From: JAGNZR01 sp051656905
GTDB taxonomy: Bacteria > Fusobacteriota > Fusobacteriia > Fusobacteriales > Fusobacteriaceae
Direction of reading: 5' to 3'
Length of the DNA stretch: 59,854 nt
Assembly: GCA_051656905.1 (NCBI GenBank)
Contig: JBOFJQ010000042.1
Coordinates: 1-59,854, forward strand
In this document: positions 9,147-16,315 of the stretch, one piece after another
Numbering within the stretch: the first letter of the stretch is position 1
How the letters are laid out: each line of letters begins with the position of its first letter
The notes under the pieces: generated by a model
The model's input: only the letters and a program-made list of their open reading frames with translations
The model's database searches: none
What the model was told of the DNA's origin: nothing
Position numbers and translations under genes: made by a program

Positions 9147-9172
9147 CAATAAAATATTAGGAGTAAAAAATC

Positions 9173-10495
9173 ATGAATTTATTAACTGAAAAAATATCTA
9201 AATTGTATATTAAGTATATTTTACCTAGTGTAGTAGGGTCTCTAGCTTATGGAGTGCTTATTTTTATAGATACAGTATTCATAGGTCAAGGCATAGGGGT
9301 AGATGGGATTGCAGCATTAAATATTGCTATTCCAGTTTTTTCTTTAACTGCCTTTGGAATGTTGCTGGGAATTGGAGGAGCAACAGCCTCTTCGATTGAT
9401 TTGGGGCGTAAAGACTTTAATAAAAGGGATGCAGTATTTACGTTATCTGTCACGATAGGAGTTATTCTATCTGTTGTTTTTAGTGTTTTTCTATATATAT
9501 ACTTAGATGAGATTACAATGTTGTTAGGGGCTAGAGAAAATATTTTTTCTTTAAGTCGTGAATATATAGCTGTAATATCTTTCTCTATTATTTTTTATAT
9601 TATTCCTCATATTTTAAATAATTTTATAAAAAATGATAATAATCCAAGATTACCAATGATATTCTTTTTAATAGTTAGTGTTGCCAATATTGTACTAGAT
9701 TATGTTTTTATATTTGTCTTTAAGTGGGGGATGTTTGGAGCAGCTTTTGCTACATCAATAGCACAGGGATTAGGAACTCTTACACTGTTAACACATTTTA
9801 AAAAACCAACATCAACATTAAAATTTAGACTAGAAACTTTGAATTTTAATTTATTGCCAAGAATAGTTTCCATTGGCTTGTCTTGCTTTATGACAGAAAT
9901 TGCACTAGGTTCAGTTTTGGTAATAACAAATCACCAAATTTATAAATACTTAGGAAATAATGGTGTATCAGCCTATGGAATAATTTATAATATTAACCTT
10001 CTTCTTTATCTTGTGTTTTCAGGAATAGCTTTAGGAGCTCAACCTCTAATAAGTACAAATTTTGGTGCAAATCAATTTAAAAGAATTAGAGAGACTCTTA
10101 TTTTAGGATTAAAATCAGTAATAATTTTAAGTGTTTTATTTTTTATAGTAATGATTAAATTTACGAAGCCTCTAATTCACTTATTTAATAAAGATAATTT
10201 AGAAGTGATAAACATCACAGCACAAGGTTTCCCAATGTTTTTTATGGCTTTATTCTTTTTAGGTATTAATCTTAAAATGAATTATTTCTTTCAAGCTATC
10301 GAAAGTCCTAAGTTAGCAAATATACTTACTTTTTTAAGAAGTGTAGTCTTTATAATATTTTTTCTTATGATCATTCCTGCAATTCTAGGTGCTAAATTTA
10401 TTTGGCTATCTTTCCTATTTAGTGAGATATTAACTTTCTTTGTTGGTTTATATTTTTATAAGAAAATCTATAAAATTAAGATTTTGAAAAAATAA
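9173..10495 (+). CDS. MATE-family multidrug/Na+ antiporter
   Basis: 440 residues with about 12 transmembrane helices. The typical MATE start IYIK/LYIKYILPSVVGSLAYG and the paired halves with FIDTVFIGQGIGVDGIAALNI and FGANQFKRIRETL are visible. The family exports cationic drugs or metabolites in exchange for Na+ or H+. The gene stands alone, with its own promoter and an attenuator-like leader, which suggests control by premature termination. A bidirectional terminator follows. Substrate cannot be inferred; the nearby efflux operon (4782-8936) is a separate transcription unit. Confidence 0.9.
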   Translation: MNLLTEKISKLYIKYILPSVVGSLAYGVLIFIDTVFIGQGIGVDGIAALNIAIPVFSLTAFGMLLGIGGATASSIDLGRKDFNKRDAVFTLSVTIGVILSVVFSVFLYIYLDEITMLLGARENIFSLSREYIAVISFSIIFYIIPHILNNFIKNDNNPRLPMIFFLIVSVANIVLDYVFIFVFKWGMFGAAFATSIAQGLGTLTLLTHFKKPTSTLKFRLETLNFNLLPRIVSIGLSCFMTEIALGSVLVITNHQIYKYLGNNGVSAYGIIYNINLLLYLVFSGIALGAQPLISTNFGANQFKRIRETLILGLKSVIILSVLFFIVMIKFTKPLIHLFNKDNLEVINITAQGFPMFFMALFFLGINLKMNYFFQAIESPKLANILTFLRSVVFIIFFLMIIPAILGAKFIWLSFLFSEILTFFVGLYFYKKIYKIKILKK

Positions 10496-10530
10496 TAAAG
10501 AAATAATGAAAAATAGAGATACAGTAAAAT

Positions 10531-10567
10531 AAAAGCTCCTTTAATTAAATTTTTAAAGGAGCTTTTA
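10531..10567. terminator. Bidirectional terminator between the MATE gene and the selenoprotein operon
   Basis: AAAAGCTCCTTTAA and its complement TTAAAGGAGCTTTT form a long stem around a short AT loop. A/T tails on both sides allow it to work for both converging transcripts. Confidence 0.85.
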
Positions 10568-10583
10568 TTATTTTATTATTTTA

Positions 10584-11192
10584 TTATTTTTCTAATTTAA
10601 ATATTTCTTTTCCTACTTGAAAAGCTGTTTTTATATCTAAATAAAAAAGGTTTTCTTCATCTAGTTCCATATTTTTAACCCACTGTTTCATATCATTCTC
10701 CCCACGGAAGAAATTCATGATATTTCAGCACTCAGATGCCCAATTGCTTTCTTTTGTAAGGTCTACATGAAGGACACTTAAAGTTTTTGGTGAATATTCT
10801 AAGATTTCATCTTCGGAGACTTTAATATATACTTCATCTCCACTTTTACTGCAGATAGAGTTAATTTCAACATCTAAATGAAACATGGAAGAAACTCCTA
10901 AAGCATCAACAGCACACATGGAAAAGAAATCTCTACCATCGGCAAGTTTAACCTGGTGATTTGTAGGTACTGCAGATACAGGATAGAGAAAAGTTATTTT
11001 TTCATCCATGAAAGCAAATATATTTTTATCTTTTAAAACTTGGAAAATCTCTTTTCCACCACATGTGTCTATAGCTTCTTCAACTGATAGTTGTCTTTTT
11101 TCTTTTATTACTTTTTCTATTAGAGCTAGTCTTGCTTCTTGTTCTATAGAAGAAAGGTCTCTATATTTAAATCCTATACCATAATTTGTCAT
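10584..11192 (-). CDS. saoL: MerB-like organometal lyase with selenocysteine at the second catalytic position (Sec-TGA)
   Basis: Read through the TGA at 10727-10725, the gene encodes 202 residues. Alkylmercury lyase MerB uses Cys96, Asp99 and Cys159 (E. coli plasmid numbering), with a further conserved Cys117. Here Cys93, Asp96 (SMCAVDALG) and Cys114 (NSICSKSG) keep the exact spacing, and Cys93+63 is residue 156, which is the TGA. The context ASEC-U-NIMNFFRG then aligns with the MerB C-N-H-V-H-F-F segment. This strongly supports Sec in the organometal-cleaving site. A 46-residue C-terminus follows, so termination at TGA would lose the catalytic residue. The ATG is 2 bp after the ATPase stop; the gene is last in the operon. 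Function on mercury or another metal is inference. The symbol is recalled, not checked. Confidence 0.85.
10695..10727 (-). promoter_or_regulatory. Sec-TGA codon and candidate SECIS hairpin of the MerB-like gene
   Basis: TGA at 10727-10725. Twelve nt downstream, TTCTTCC pairs with GGGAGAA (7 bp including one G-U) around a GTG loop. One unpaired U can occur at the stem base if an outer A-T pair forms. Hand-folded; compatible with bacterial SECIS geometry. Confidence 0.5.
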
Positions 11193-11194
11193 TT

Positions 11195-11947
11195 TTATCC
11201 TTTTAATGCTCTCTCTAAAAGAAGAGTAAGCTCTGATTTAAGTGTAATATATTCAGGTAAATTTTTATCTCGAGAACGAGGAATAGTAACTTTTATCTCA
11301 TCAATGATTTCCCCTTTATTTCTAGACATAACAATAATTCTATCACTAAGATAAAGAGCTTCATCAATGTCATGGGTTACCATTAAAACTGTTTTTTGAG
11401 TTTTTAACCACACTGCTTCAAATTCTTTTTGAATCTCATTTCTCATTTGAAAATCAATAGCTCCTAGAGGTTCATCCATTAAAAGAATTTCTGGATCCCC
11501 AGCTAGTGCTCTTACAAAAGCAGTACGTTGTTTCATTCCGCCTGAAATCTCATAAGGGAAATGATTTTCTTTACCCTTAAGATGAGCGATATCTAAAAGC
11601 CAATCAAGTTTTTCCTGCATTTTATTTTTATCTAATTTTTTTAATTTCATAGGATAAAGTATATTATCTTTCACTGTCATCCACGGAAAAAGAGCGTAGT
11701 CTTGAAACATAAAACCTCTATCAGGTCCAGGTTTTTCAACTTTTTTATTACCTAAAAATATTTCTCCACTACAAGGTTTTTTAAAACCTGCAACAATTGT
11801 AAGAAGAGTTGTTTTACCACATCCAGAAGGACCTAGTAATGTTACAAATTCACCTTTTTGAATTTCCATGTTTATATCTTCTAGCACTTTAGTAGACATA
11901 CCTGAATTTTCAAATGATTTATTTATACCTTTTATTTTTAATGTCAT
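11195..11947 (-). CDS. saoA: ABC transporter ATP-binding protein of the organometal system
   Basis: 250 residues from the chosen start. It is a NitT/TauT-type ATPase: Walker A GPSGCGKTT, Q-loop MFQDYALFPW, signature SGGMKQRTAFVRALA, Walker B ILLMDEPLGAID and the switch histidine in MVTHDIDEALYL. A start five codons upstream (11962) is possible, but ATG 11947 overlaps the stop of the permease in the form TAATG, which is typical of translational coupling, and the sequence from there matches the family. It would energise the permease at 11947-12753 together with one or both of the binding proteins. No in-frame TGA is present. Confidence 0.88.
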   Translation of the reverse strand: MTLKIKGINKSFENSGMSTKVLEDINMEIQKGEFVTLLGPSGCGKTTLLTIVAGFKKPCSGEIFLGNKKVEKPGPDRGFMFQDYALFPWMTVKDNILYPMKLKKLDKNKMQEKLDWLLDIAHLKGKENHFPYEISGGMKQRTAFVRALAGDPEILLMDEPLGAIDFQMRNEIQKEFEAVWLKTQKTVLMVTHDIDEALYLSDRIIVMSRNKGEIIDEIKVTIPRSRDKNLPEYITLKSELTLLLERALKG

Positions 11948-12753
11948 TATATGTATCTCCATTTGGTAACTTTTTTATTTAACTGTGTTAATAGTTTATC
12001 AATTATAACCCCTACTAGGGCTGCTAAAAACATTAGAGCAATCAATTGTTCTGTATCCATAAATGATTGCGCTTGAACCATAGAGTGACCAAGACCGGCA
12101 CTCGTTGCAACGAACTCCGCTCAGATAACAGACATCCAACCAGTACTGATTGCAAGTCTAGATCCTGTTAGAATATCAGGGAGAGCAGAGGGAAGAGTTA
12201 TATTGAAAAACATGTTAACTTCACTAGCACCCATACTCTTTGCAGCATGATAATAATTTTTAGGAACAGATTTAACAGCGTGGATAGTATTGAGTACTAT
12301 TGGAAAAAGCCCTCCAAAAGCAATTAAAAATATTGTAGGGCCATCTCCTATTCCAAACCATACTATCGTAAGAGGAACCCATGCCATAATAGGGACTTGT
12401 CTAAGGGAATCTATCAGTGAACCTAAAAGCTCTTCAACAGGTTTTACATATCCCATAAAAAACCCAAGAGGCACACCAATAATAAGAGCATAAAAAAATC
12501 CTTTTAGTACTCTTCCCATTGTGATACCTAAATTTGTTAATGTGTTTTGATCTTTTATTGCTAGAAAAAACTTTTCTAACACAGCTAAAGGTTTAGGTAG
12601 CAATAAAGAGTTATCATAGTGAGATGCTGCTAGATGCCAAATGACAAAAACTAACAGACATGACAATAATTTATATCCAACTGAAACTAAAAAAGAATTT
12701 TCAGAAAAAAAAGTTCTCTTTATAGCTCTAAGGGAATATATATTGGTTTCCAT
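11947..12753 (-). CDS. saoP: ABC transporter permease with an in-frame Sec codon
   Basis: Translated through the TGA at 12123-12121, this is 268 residues, the normal length for SsuC/TauC-type permeases. Stopping at TGA would leave 210 residues and delete the last helices. The cytoplasmic EAA-like loop AAKSMGASEVNMFFNITLPSALPDIL is intact. The TGA falls in TGWMSVI-U-AEFVAT, the conserved segment that in relatives reads W..lVaAE, so Sec replaces a hydrophobic residue just before the Ala-Glu pair in or near a membrane helix. The downstream coding (GLGHSMVQAQSF ... RYI stop) remains family-like, which argues against a pseudogene. Its start overlaps the preceding gene by 34 bp; its stop overlaps the ATPase start. 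Confidence 0.82.
12083..12123 (-). promoter_or_regulatory. Sec-TGA codon and candidate SECIS hairpin of the permease gene
   Basis: TGA at 12123-12121. Seventeen nt later GAGTG pairs with CACTC, and CC pairs with GG above a bulged U, closing an apical loop GGUCUU. That loop resembles the GGUCUG of the well-studied E. coli fdhF SECIS. Hand-folded. Confidence 0.5.
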
Positions 12754-13460
12754 TTAAGTATCTCCTTTTCTTTTTCTATTTTTGAATTTTTTTCTAGTAC
12801 GACTTGATTATAACTTTTTAAAAAATTTTTAAAAATAGCACTGTTAATCAAATCTTTTTTTATAACAAATACATAGGTTATATAGTTATTGCTAAAGGGT
12901 ATTATTTCATAATCTCCTTTAAGCTTTAGAAATTTTGAATAATCTATAACTGCTCCATCAATCTCTCCTTTTTCAAGAGCGTAAGGGATAGCTGAAGCTG
13001 TAAGAGATACTGTCCAAATATCTTTAGGAAGATTATCTACAATCATTCGAAGTTGCTCTAATTTCCCGCTGGTAAAAGCCATATTACTTAAAATATGATT
13101 TTTTTTCTTTAAAATAACATCACCATTCATAATACTATTTCCTAATATTACAAAATCATGATTTTTCTCAACTAAAGCTTTGGCTGCATAAGGGCACAAA
13201 AATGCCCCATCAATCTCATCTGAACTCAGTGCCCACTGAGCAGAAGAGTTTCAGCAATCTCCAATTAGAGTATCGGAAAGTTCTCTTTTTTCTAACTTCA
13301 TATTTTTTCCAATCTCAGAAAGTAGTTCTCCTGATACATCTTTAGCAGCAGCGATTTTGAGTTTTGCAATTTTCTTTTCTTCCTTAGGGAAAAATTTGAA
13401 AATTGCAATAAGAGCAATAAAGAAAAAAAATAATTTGAAAAACTTACCCATCAATCTCAT
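12720..13460 (-). CDS. saoB: Substrate-binding (seleno)protein with a Cys-Sec pair
   Basis: Two open segments in the same frame are separated only by TGA at 13253-13251; read through they give 246 residues. An N-terminal membrane anchor or signal (MGKFFKLFFFFIALIAIF) is followed by LKIAAAKDVSGELLSEIG, a periplasmic binding protein start. Residue 70 is Sec in LIGDC-U-NSSAQWALSS, giving a Cys69-Sec70 pair, and GAFLCPYAAKALVEK adds another Cys. The fold resembles NitT/TauT binding proteins in the same operon. A vicinal Cys-Sec pair suggests direct chelation of a soft metal (inference). Starts at 13460 or 13451 are both possible. The gene overlaps its neighbours on both sides. Confidence 0.82.
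13219..13253 (-). promoter_or_regulatory. Sec-TGA codon and candidate SECIS hairpin of the binding protein gene
   Basis: TGA at 13253-13251. Starting about 6 nt downstream, TCTG pairs with CAGA and, above an unpaired UU on the 3' side, CTCAGT pairs perfectly with ACTGAG around a GGGC loop. It is the strongest of the four hand-folded hairpins: ten pairs, bulged U, G in the loop. Confidence 0.6.
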
Positions 13461-14502
13461 TTGCCTTTTTTAACCATGCATCATATTTCATACCTACTGG
13501 GAAGTTTTTGTCTATATTATTCTTAATAAATTTATCAAAATCTTTAAGGTTAGCTTTATTATATATAGCTTCATTAGTAACTTTTTCATATGTAACATCT
13601 TCAGGTTGGAATTTGTATTCGTGAACAAATTTTAACTCATTTTCAAACTCAGTTCTATCAAGTTTCCAAGTTAATGTTCTACCTTCTGCAACAGTTTTTT
13701 TATAGATTGTCATTAGAGCAACTTCATATGGAATTTTATAAGCTTCAGCGAATATTTTAGCTGATTTAATTGGGTGTAAATATACATATTCAATAGATTT
13801 TTGATGAGCTTGAATAAGTTTAACTGCATCTTCTGGACGCTCTTCTATAAATTTTTTATTTAAAGTAAATGCACAGCAAATTCCCCATTCTCCATGACCA
13901 AGCTCTTGTTCTACAGCCATTATTTTTCCAACACCTAAATATTCAGCATATGATGCCCAAGGGTCGCAATCTGTAAATCCATCAATAAGACCTCTTTGAA
14001 GAGCAGTAACTTTATCAATTCCACTTCCAATAGCGATAGTTTGATAATTTTTCCCCTCTTTAGGAACACCTAATTTTTCAGCTATTTGAGTCCAACCAGT
14101 AGTTTTTTCAGGGTCAGTGCCAATGGCAAGTTTTTTTCCAATAATATCTTTTGGATCGTGAATATTATTTGAAACAACAAAATAAAAAGCCCCACCTTTA
14201 TGATTGTTTGCTCCTACTACAAGAGGAACACCTTTATGAACTGATGTAAATACGTTTCCAATTCCAATATAACCAGCATCCATTCTACCAGCAATCATAG
14301 CTTGAGGAACGTTACCGTTTCCTGAAACTTTTACATCAAGTCCCATCTCTTTGTAAATACCTGCTTTTTCTCCAACAGGAGCAGCGATCATATGATCACA
14401 ATTATAATAACCTAAGATAATTTCTTTACTTTTTGCTTCGGCTTTTGAAAAGTTAAACCCCACTAAAACCATTGCACATAATATTAATTTTTTTAACAAC
14501 AT
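13444..14502 (-). CDS. NitT/TauT-type periplasmic substrate-binding protein of the organometal operon
   Basis: 352 residues without internal TGA. A signal peptide ends near FSKAEA (residue 23), then KEIILGYYNCDHMIAAPVGEKAGIYKEMGL matches the NMT1/SsuA-like fold. Cysteines sit at unusual places: NCDH (residue 35), TDCDPWASY and a vicinal pair in GEWGICCAF. These could bind a soft metal in place of the sulfonate or nitrate ligands of relatives (inference). The gene begins inside the end of the small Cys-Cys protein (10-bp overlap) and overlaps the second binding protein gene by 17 bp. Having two binding proteins for one permease and ATPase is unusual. I am not sure of a Sao symbol for it. Confidence 0.85.
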   Translation of the reverse strand: MLLKKLILCAMVLVGFNFSKAEAKSKEIILGYYNCDHMIAAPVGEKAGIYKEMGLDVKVSGNGNVPQAMIAGRMDAGYIGIGNVFTSVHKGVPLVVGANNHKGGAFYFVVSNNIHDPKDIIGKKLAIGTDPEKTTGWTQIAEKLGVPKEGKNYQTIAIGSGIDKVTALQRGLIDGFTDCDPWASYAEYLGVGKIMAVEQELGHGEWGICCAFTLNKKFIEERPEDAVKLIQAHQKSIEYVYLHPIKSAKIFAEAYKIPYEVALMTIYKKTVAEGRTLTWKLDRTEFENELKFVHEYKFQPEDVTYEKVTNEAIYNKANLKDFDKFIKNNIDKNFPVGMKYDAWLKKANEIDG

Positions 14503-14966
14503 TCTTTCATCCCCTCTGAAAATATATCTATTATTTTAAAATTAAAAAATTTATAAACTCCGTAACCTAATTTATCTTCTTTATAGCCAGAAACTATAAA
14601 TTCAACAATGCCATCTTTATCATAATCATTAAAAATAATCTCTTGCCCTTCCATAGGAGCAGGAATAGGTGGAGAGAACATTATTTGCCCATCTAGCCTA
14701 TAACCAACGGTAAGCCAAGTCTTATCATTCTTTTTATAGATTATGAAACTCTCGATATTTCCATCTTTATCTACATCCATCTCTTTTGAAAGAATAATAC
14801 TACTGTTAAAAGTATTATTGAATAGTAGTATAAAATCTTTATTAATGTTATTTTCAATTTTATTTGCAGTCTCTTTTTCCATAATTTTATTATTATTTTT
14901 AGATAGTATGAAGCCTCCTAAAATAATAAAAATCACTAAAAAAAGTTTAATTATTAATTTTTTCAT
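14493..14966 (-). CDS. saoC: Small exported protein ending in Cys-Cys-COOH
   Basis: 157 residues. An N-terminal hydrophobic segment (LIIKLFLVIFIILGGFIL) suggests export or anchoring with a periplasmic body. The body has two EF-hand-like aspartate loops, DVDKDGNIESF and NDYDKDGIVEF, and the protein ends GMKECC followed by TAA. A vicinal cysteine pair as the last two residues is unusual and would suit handing over a soft metal or organometal. The ATG directly abuts the upstream permease stop (TAG-ATG). I recall a family named Cys-Cys-COOH (seleno)protein SaoC, in which one terminal Cys may be Sec in other species; here both codons are TGT. Confidence 0.8.
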   Translation of the reverse strand: MKKLIIKLFLVIFIILGGFILSKNNNKIMEKETANKIENNINKDFILLFNNTFNSSIILSKEMDVDKDGNIESFIIYKKNDKTWLTVGYRLDGQIMFSPPIPAPMEGQEIIFNDYDKDGIVEFIVSGYKEDKLGYGVYKFFNFKIIDIFSEGMKECC

Positions 14967-16013
14967 CTATTTTTTCACCCAACCATATATCCCATAAGAG
15001 AATATTCCTATTGAAAAAGTATTTTGTAGCCACTCTGGGAAAGAAATCAAAAGAAAATTCGCAGTTTTTATAGAATTGCTTATAGTATCATACTCTAAAA
15101 CAGGGTGGAAATTATCACCTAAGAGGTAATTAGTAAGATACCCAACTATAAAAGCAGTAACTAACATAATACTTCCATAAAGTATCGCTGATTTTTTTCC
15201 GATAACTTTATATATACTAATAAGTTCTGGAAGATTTGTTCCTGTACCTGCTATTAAAAAAGTTAGAGCTACCCCTGGTGAAGCACCACTAGCTACAAGT
15301 GCTGCTATAAATGGAATATGACCTACTGCGCAGACATAGGAAAGAGTCGCTATAAATGTTATACTCCAAAGAGATAAAACTCCAGGGTTTCCAAGATATT
15401 TTAGGAAGATGTCTCTGGGAAAAACTATGAATAAAAAGGCAGCAAAAAAAGTTCCTAAAACTACATACTTAGAGACTATAAGTGCTAAGTCCTTAAAAGA
15501 CCAGAAAAGACCAAGCTTAACCTTTTCGTAAAAAGACATTTGACTCTCTTCTAAGTTAATTTTTTCACTAGAAGTTGGTGGAATAACTTCATCTCCTCCT
15601 AATAAATTTCCTAAAGAACCTGCAATCATAGGAATAAGAAAGCCAGAAATTAGATAAATAAGAGTAATTTCTTTTCCTAAAAGTCCGTAGGATAAAATTA
15701 TTGCAGCTGGATTTATAATAGGTGTAGAGGTCATAAATGCCAAAACAGGTCCTAAATATGCACCAGAAAAATAAAGCCCTAATCCTAAAGGGATAACACC
15801 GCAACTACAAATAGGAAGTAACATTCCTGATACTGTACTTTTCATAATAGCGCTAAAACTCTTATTTCCAAGAGATTTTTGAAGAGTCTCCCCACTAACA
15901 AGATATCTAAGTATTCCTGCTAGAATGAAACTCATGAAAAGCCATGGAGATGAGCTATTTAAAATAGAAAGAGAAATTTTTCCTATTTTCAGTAAATAAT
16001 TTATAAATTCCAT
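14967..16013 (-). CDS. saoE: ArsP/DUF318-family permease, probable organometal efflux transporter
   Basis: 348 residues with about 8-10 hydrophobic helices. The family hallmarks are LLPICSCGVIPLGLGLYFSG and AFMTSTPIINPAAIILSYGLLG in the first half, and CAVGHIPFIAALVASGASP with FLIAGTGTNLPEL in the second. Members of this family (PF03773) include ArsP, which exports trivalent organoarsenicals, so export of an organometal or its cleaved metal is a reasonable role. Conserved Cys in CSCG and in the second repeat may contact the metal. The ATG overlaps the stop of the thioredoxin-like gene by one base. Confidence 0.85.
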   Translation of the reverse strand: MEFINYLLKIGKISLSILNSSSPWLFMSFILAGILRYLVSGETLQKSLGNKSFSAIMKSTVSGMLLPICSCGVIPLGLGLYFSGAYLGPVLAFMTSTPIINPAAIILSYGLLGKEITLIYLISGFLIPMIAGSLGNLLGGDEVIPPTSSEKINLEESQMSFYEKVKLGLFWSFKDLALIVSKYVVLGTFFAAFLFIVFPRDIFLKYLGNPGVLSLWSITFIATLSYVCAVGHIPFIAALVASGASPGVALTFLIAGTGTNLPELISIYKVIGKKSAILYGSIMLVTAFIVGYLTNYLLGDNFHPVLEYDTISNSIKTANFLLISFPEWLQNTFSIGIFSYGIYGWVKK

Positions 16014-16270
16014 TATATTTTCTCCATATATTCTTTTATTGTTTTTTCGATATTGCTATTTGTAAGATTAGTAATTTTAATCTTTTGATCTAATATAAGA
16101 ATAGATTTACTAATAAAACCATACTTTTGAATATAAGAAAAATCTTTTCCTACTTTGTATACTTTTAGTTCTATTAGATCACCGTAGTTTTTTATTAAAG
16201 TTTCAACGAAACCTTTATATTTTGCACATCAAGCGCAAGCGTCAATATATTCAATAAGTATTTTAGACAT
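16013..16270 (-). CDS. saoT: Thioredoxin-like selenoprotein with a Cys-Ala-Sec-Cys motif
   Basis: 85 residues when read through the TGA at 16231-16229 (codon 14). The start MSKILIEYIDACA-U-CAKYKG places C12-A-U14-C15 after the first strand, exactly where thioredoxins carry CxxC. The chain continues with KVGKDFSYIQKYGFISKSILIL, where a glutaredoxin-like fold would have its second half, and ends KEYMEKI. AAGGA lies 7 nt before the ATG. As first gene of the operon it probably supplies reducing power or shuttles the metal between partners (inference). No plausible protein remains if TGA is a stop: only 13 codons. The symbol is recalled, not checked. Confidence 0.83.
16197..16231 (-). promoter_or_regulatory. 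Sec-TGA codon and candidate SECIS hairpin of the thioredoxin-like gene
   Basis: TGA at 16231-16229. Twelve nt downstream AAAG-g-TTTC pairs with GAAACTTT (8 bp, one bulged G) around a GTT loop. Position and size suit a bacterial SECIS; the stem is AT-rich and hand-folded. Confidence 0.45.
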
Positions 16271-16315
16271 ATAATTCCTTTTTTATATAATATTATTTGT
16301 GTAAAACAAAAAGAA

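Noticed and set aside
12720..13199. A separate gene starting at TTG 13199
   Set aside because: It is the C-terminal part of the Sec-containing binding protein; the codons between 13200 and 13250 continue the same fold without a stop and there is no ribosome site at 13199.
10725..16231. The four in-frame TGAs as frameshifts, nonsense mutations or sequencing errors (pseudogenes)
   Set aside because: All four are TGA, reading frames are kept on both sides, downstream parts remain family-like, positions coincide with chemically important residues, and other operon genes are intact.
10725..16231. Recoding of TGA as tryptophan (genetic code 4 or 25)
   Set aside because: TGA terminates rbsR and dctP in this window, Trp is encoded by TGG throughout, and Trp would not fit the MerB catalytic or thioredoxin CxxC positions.
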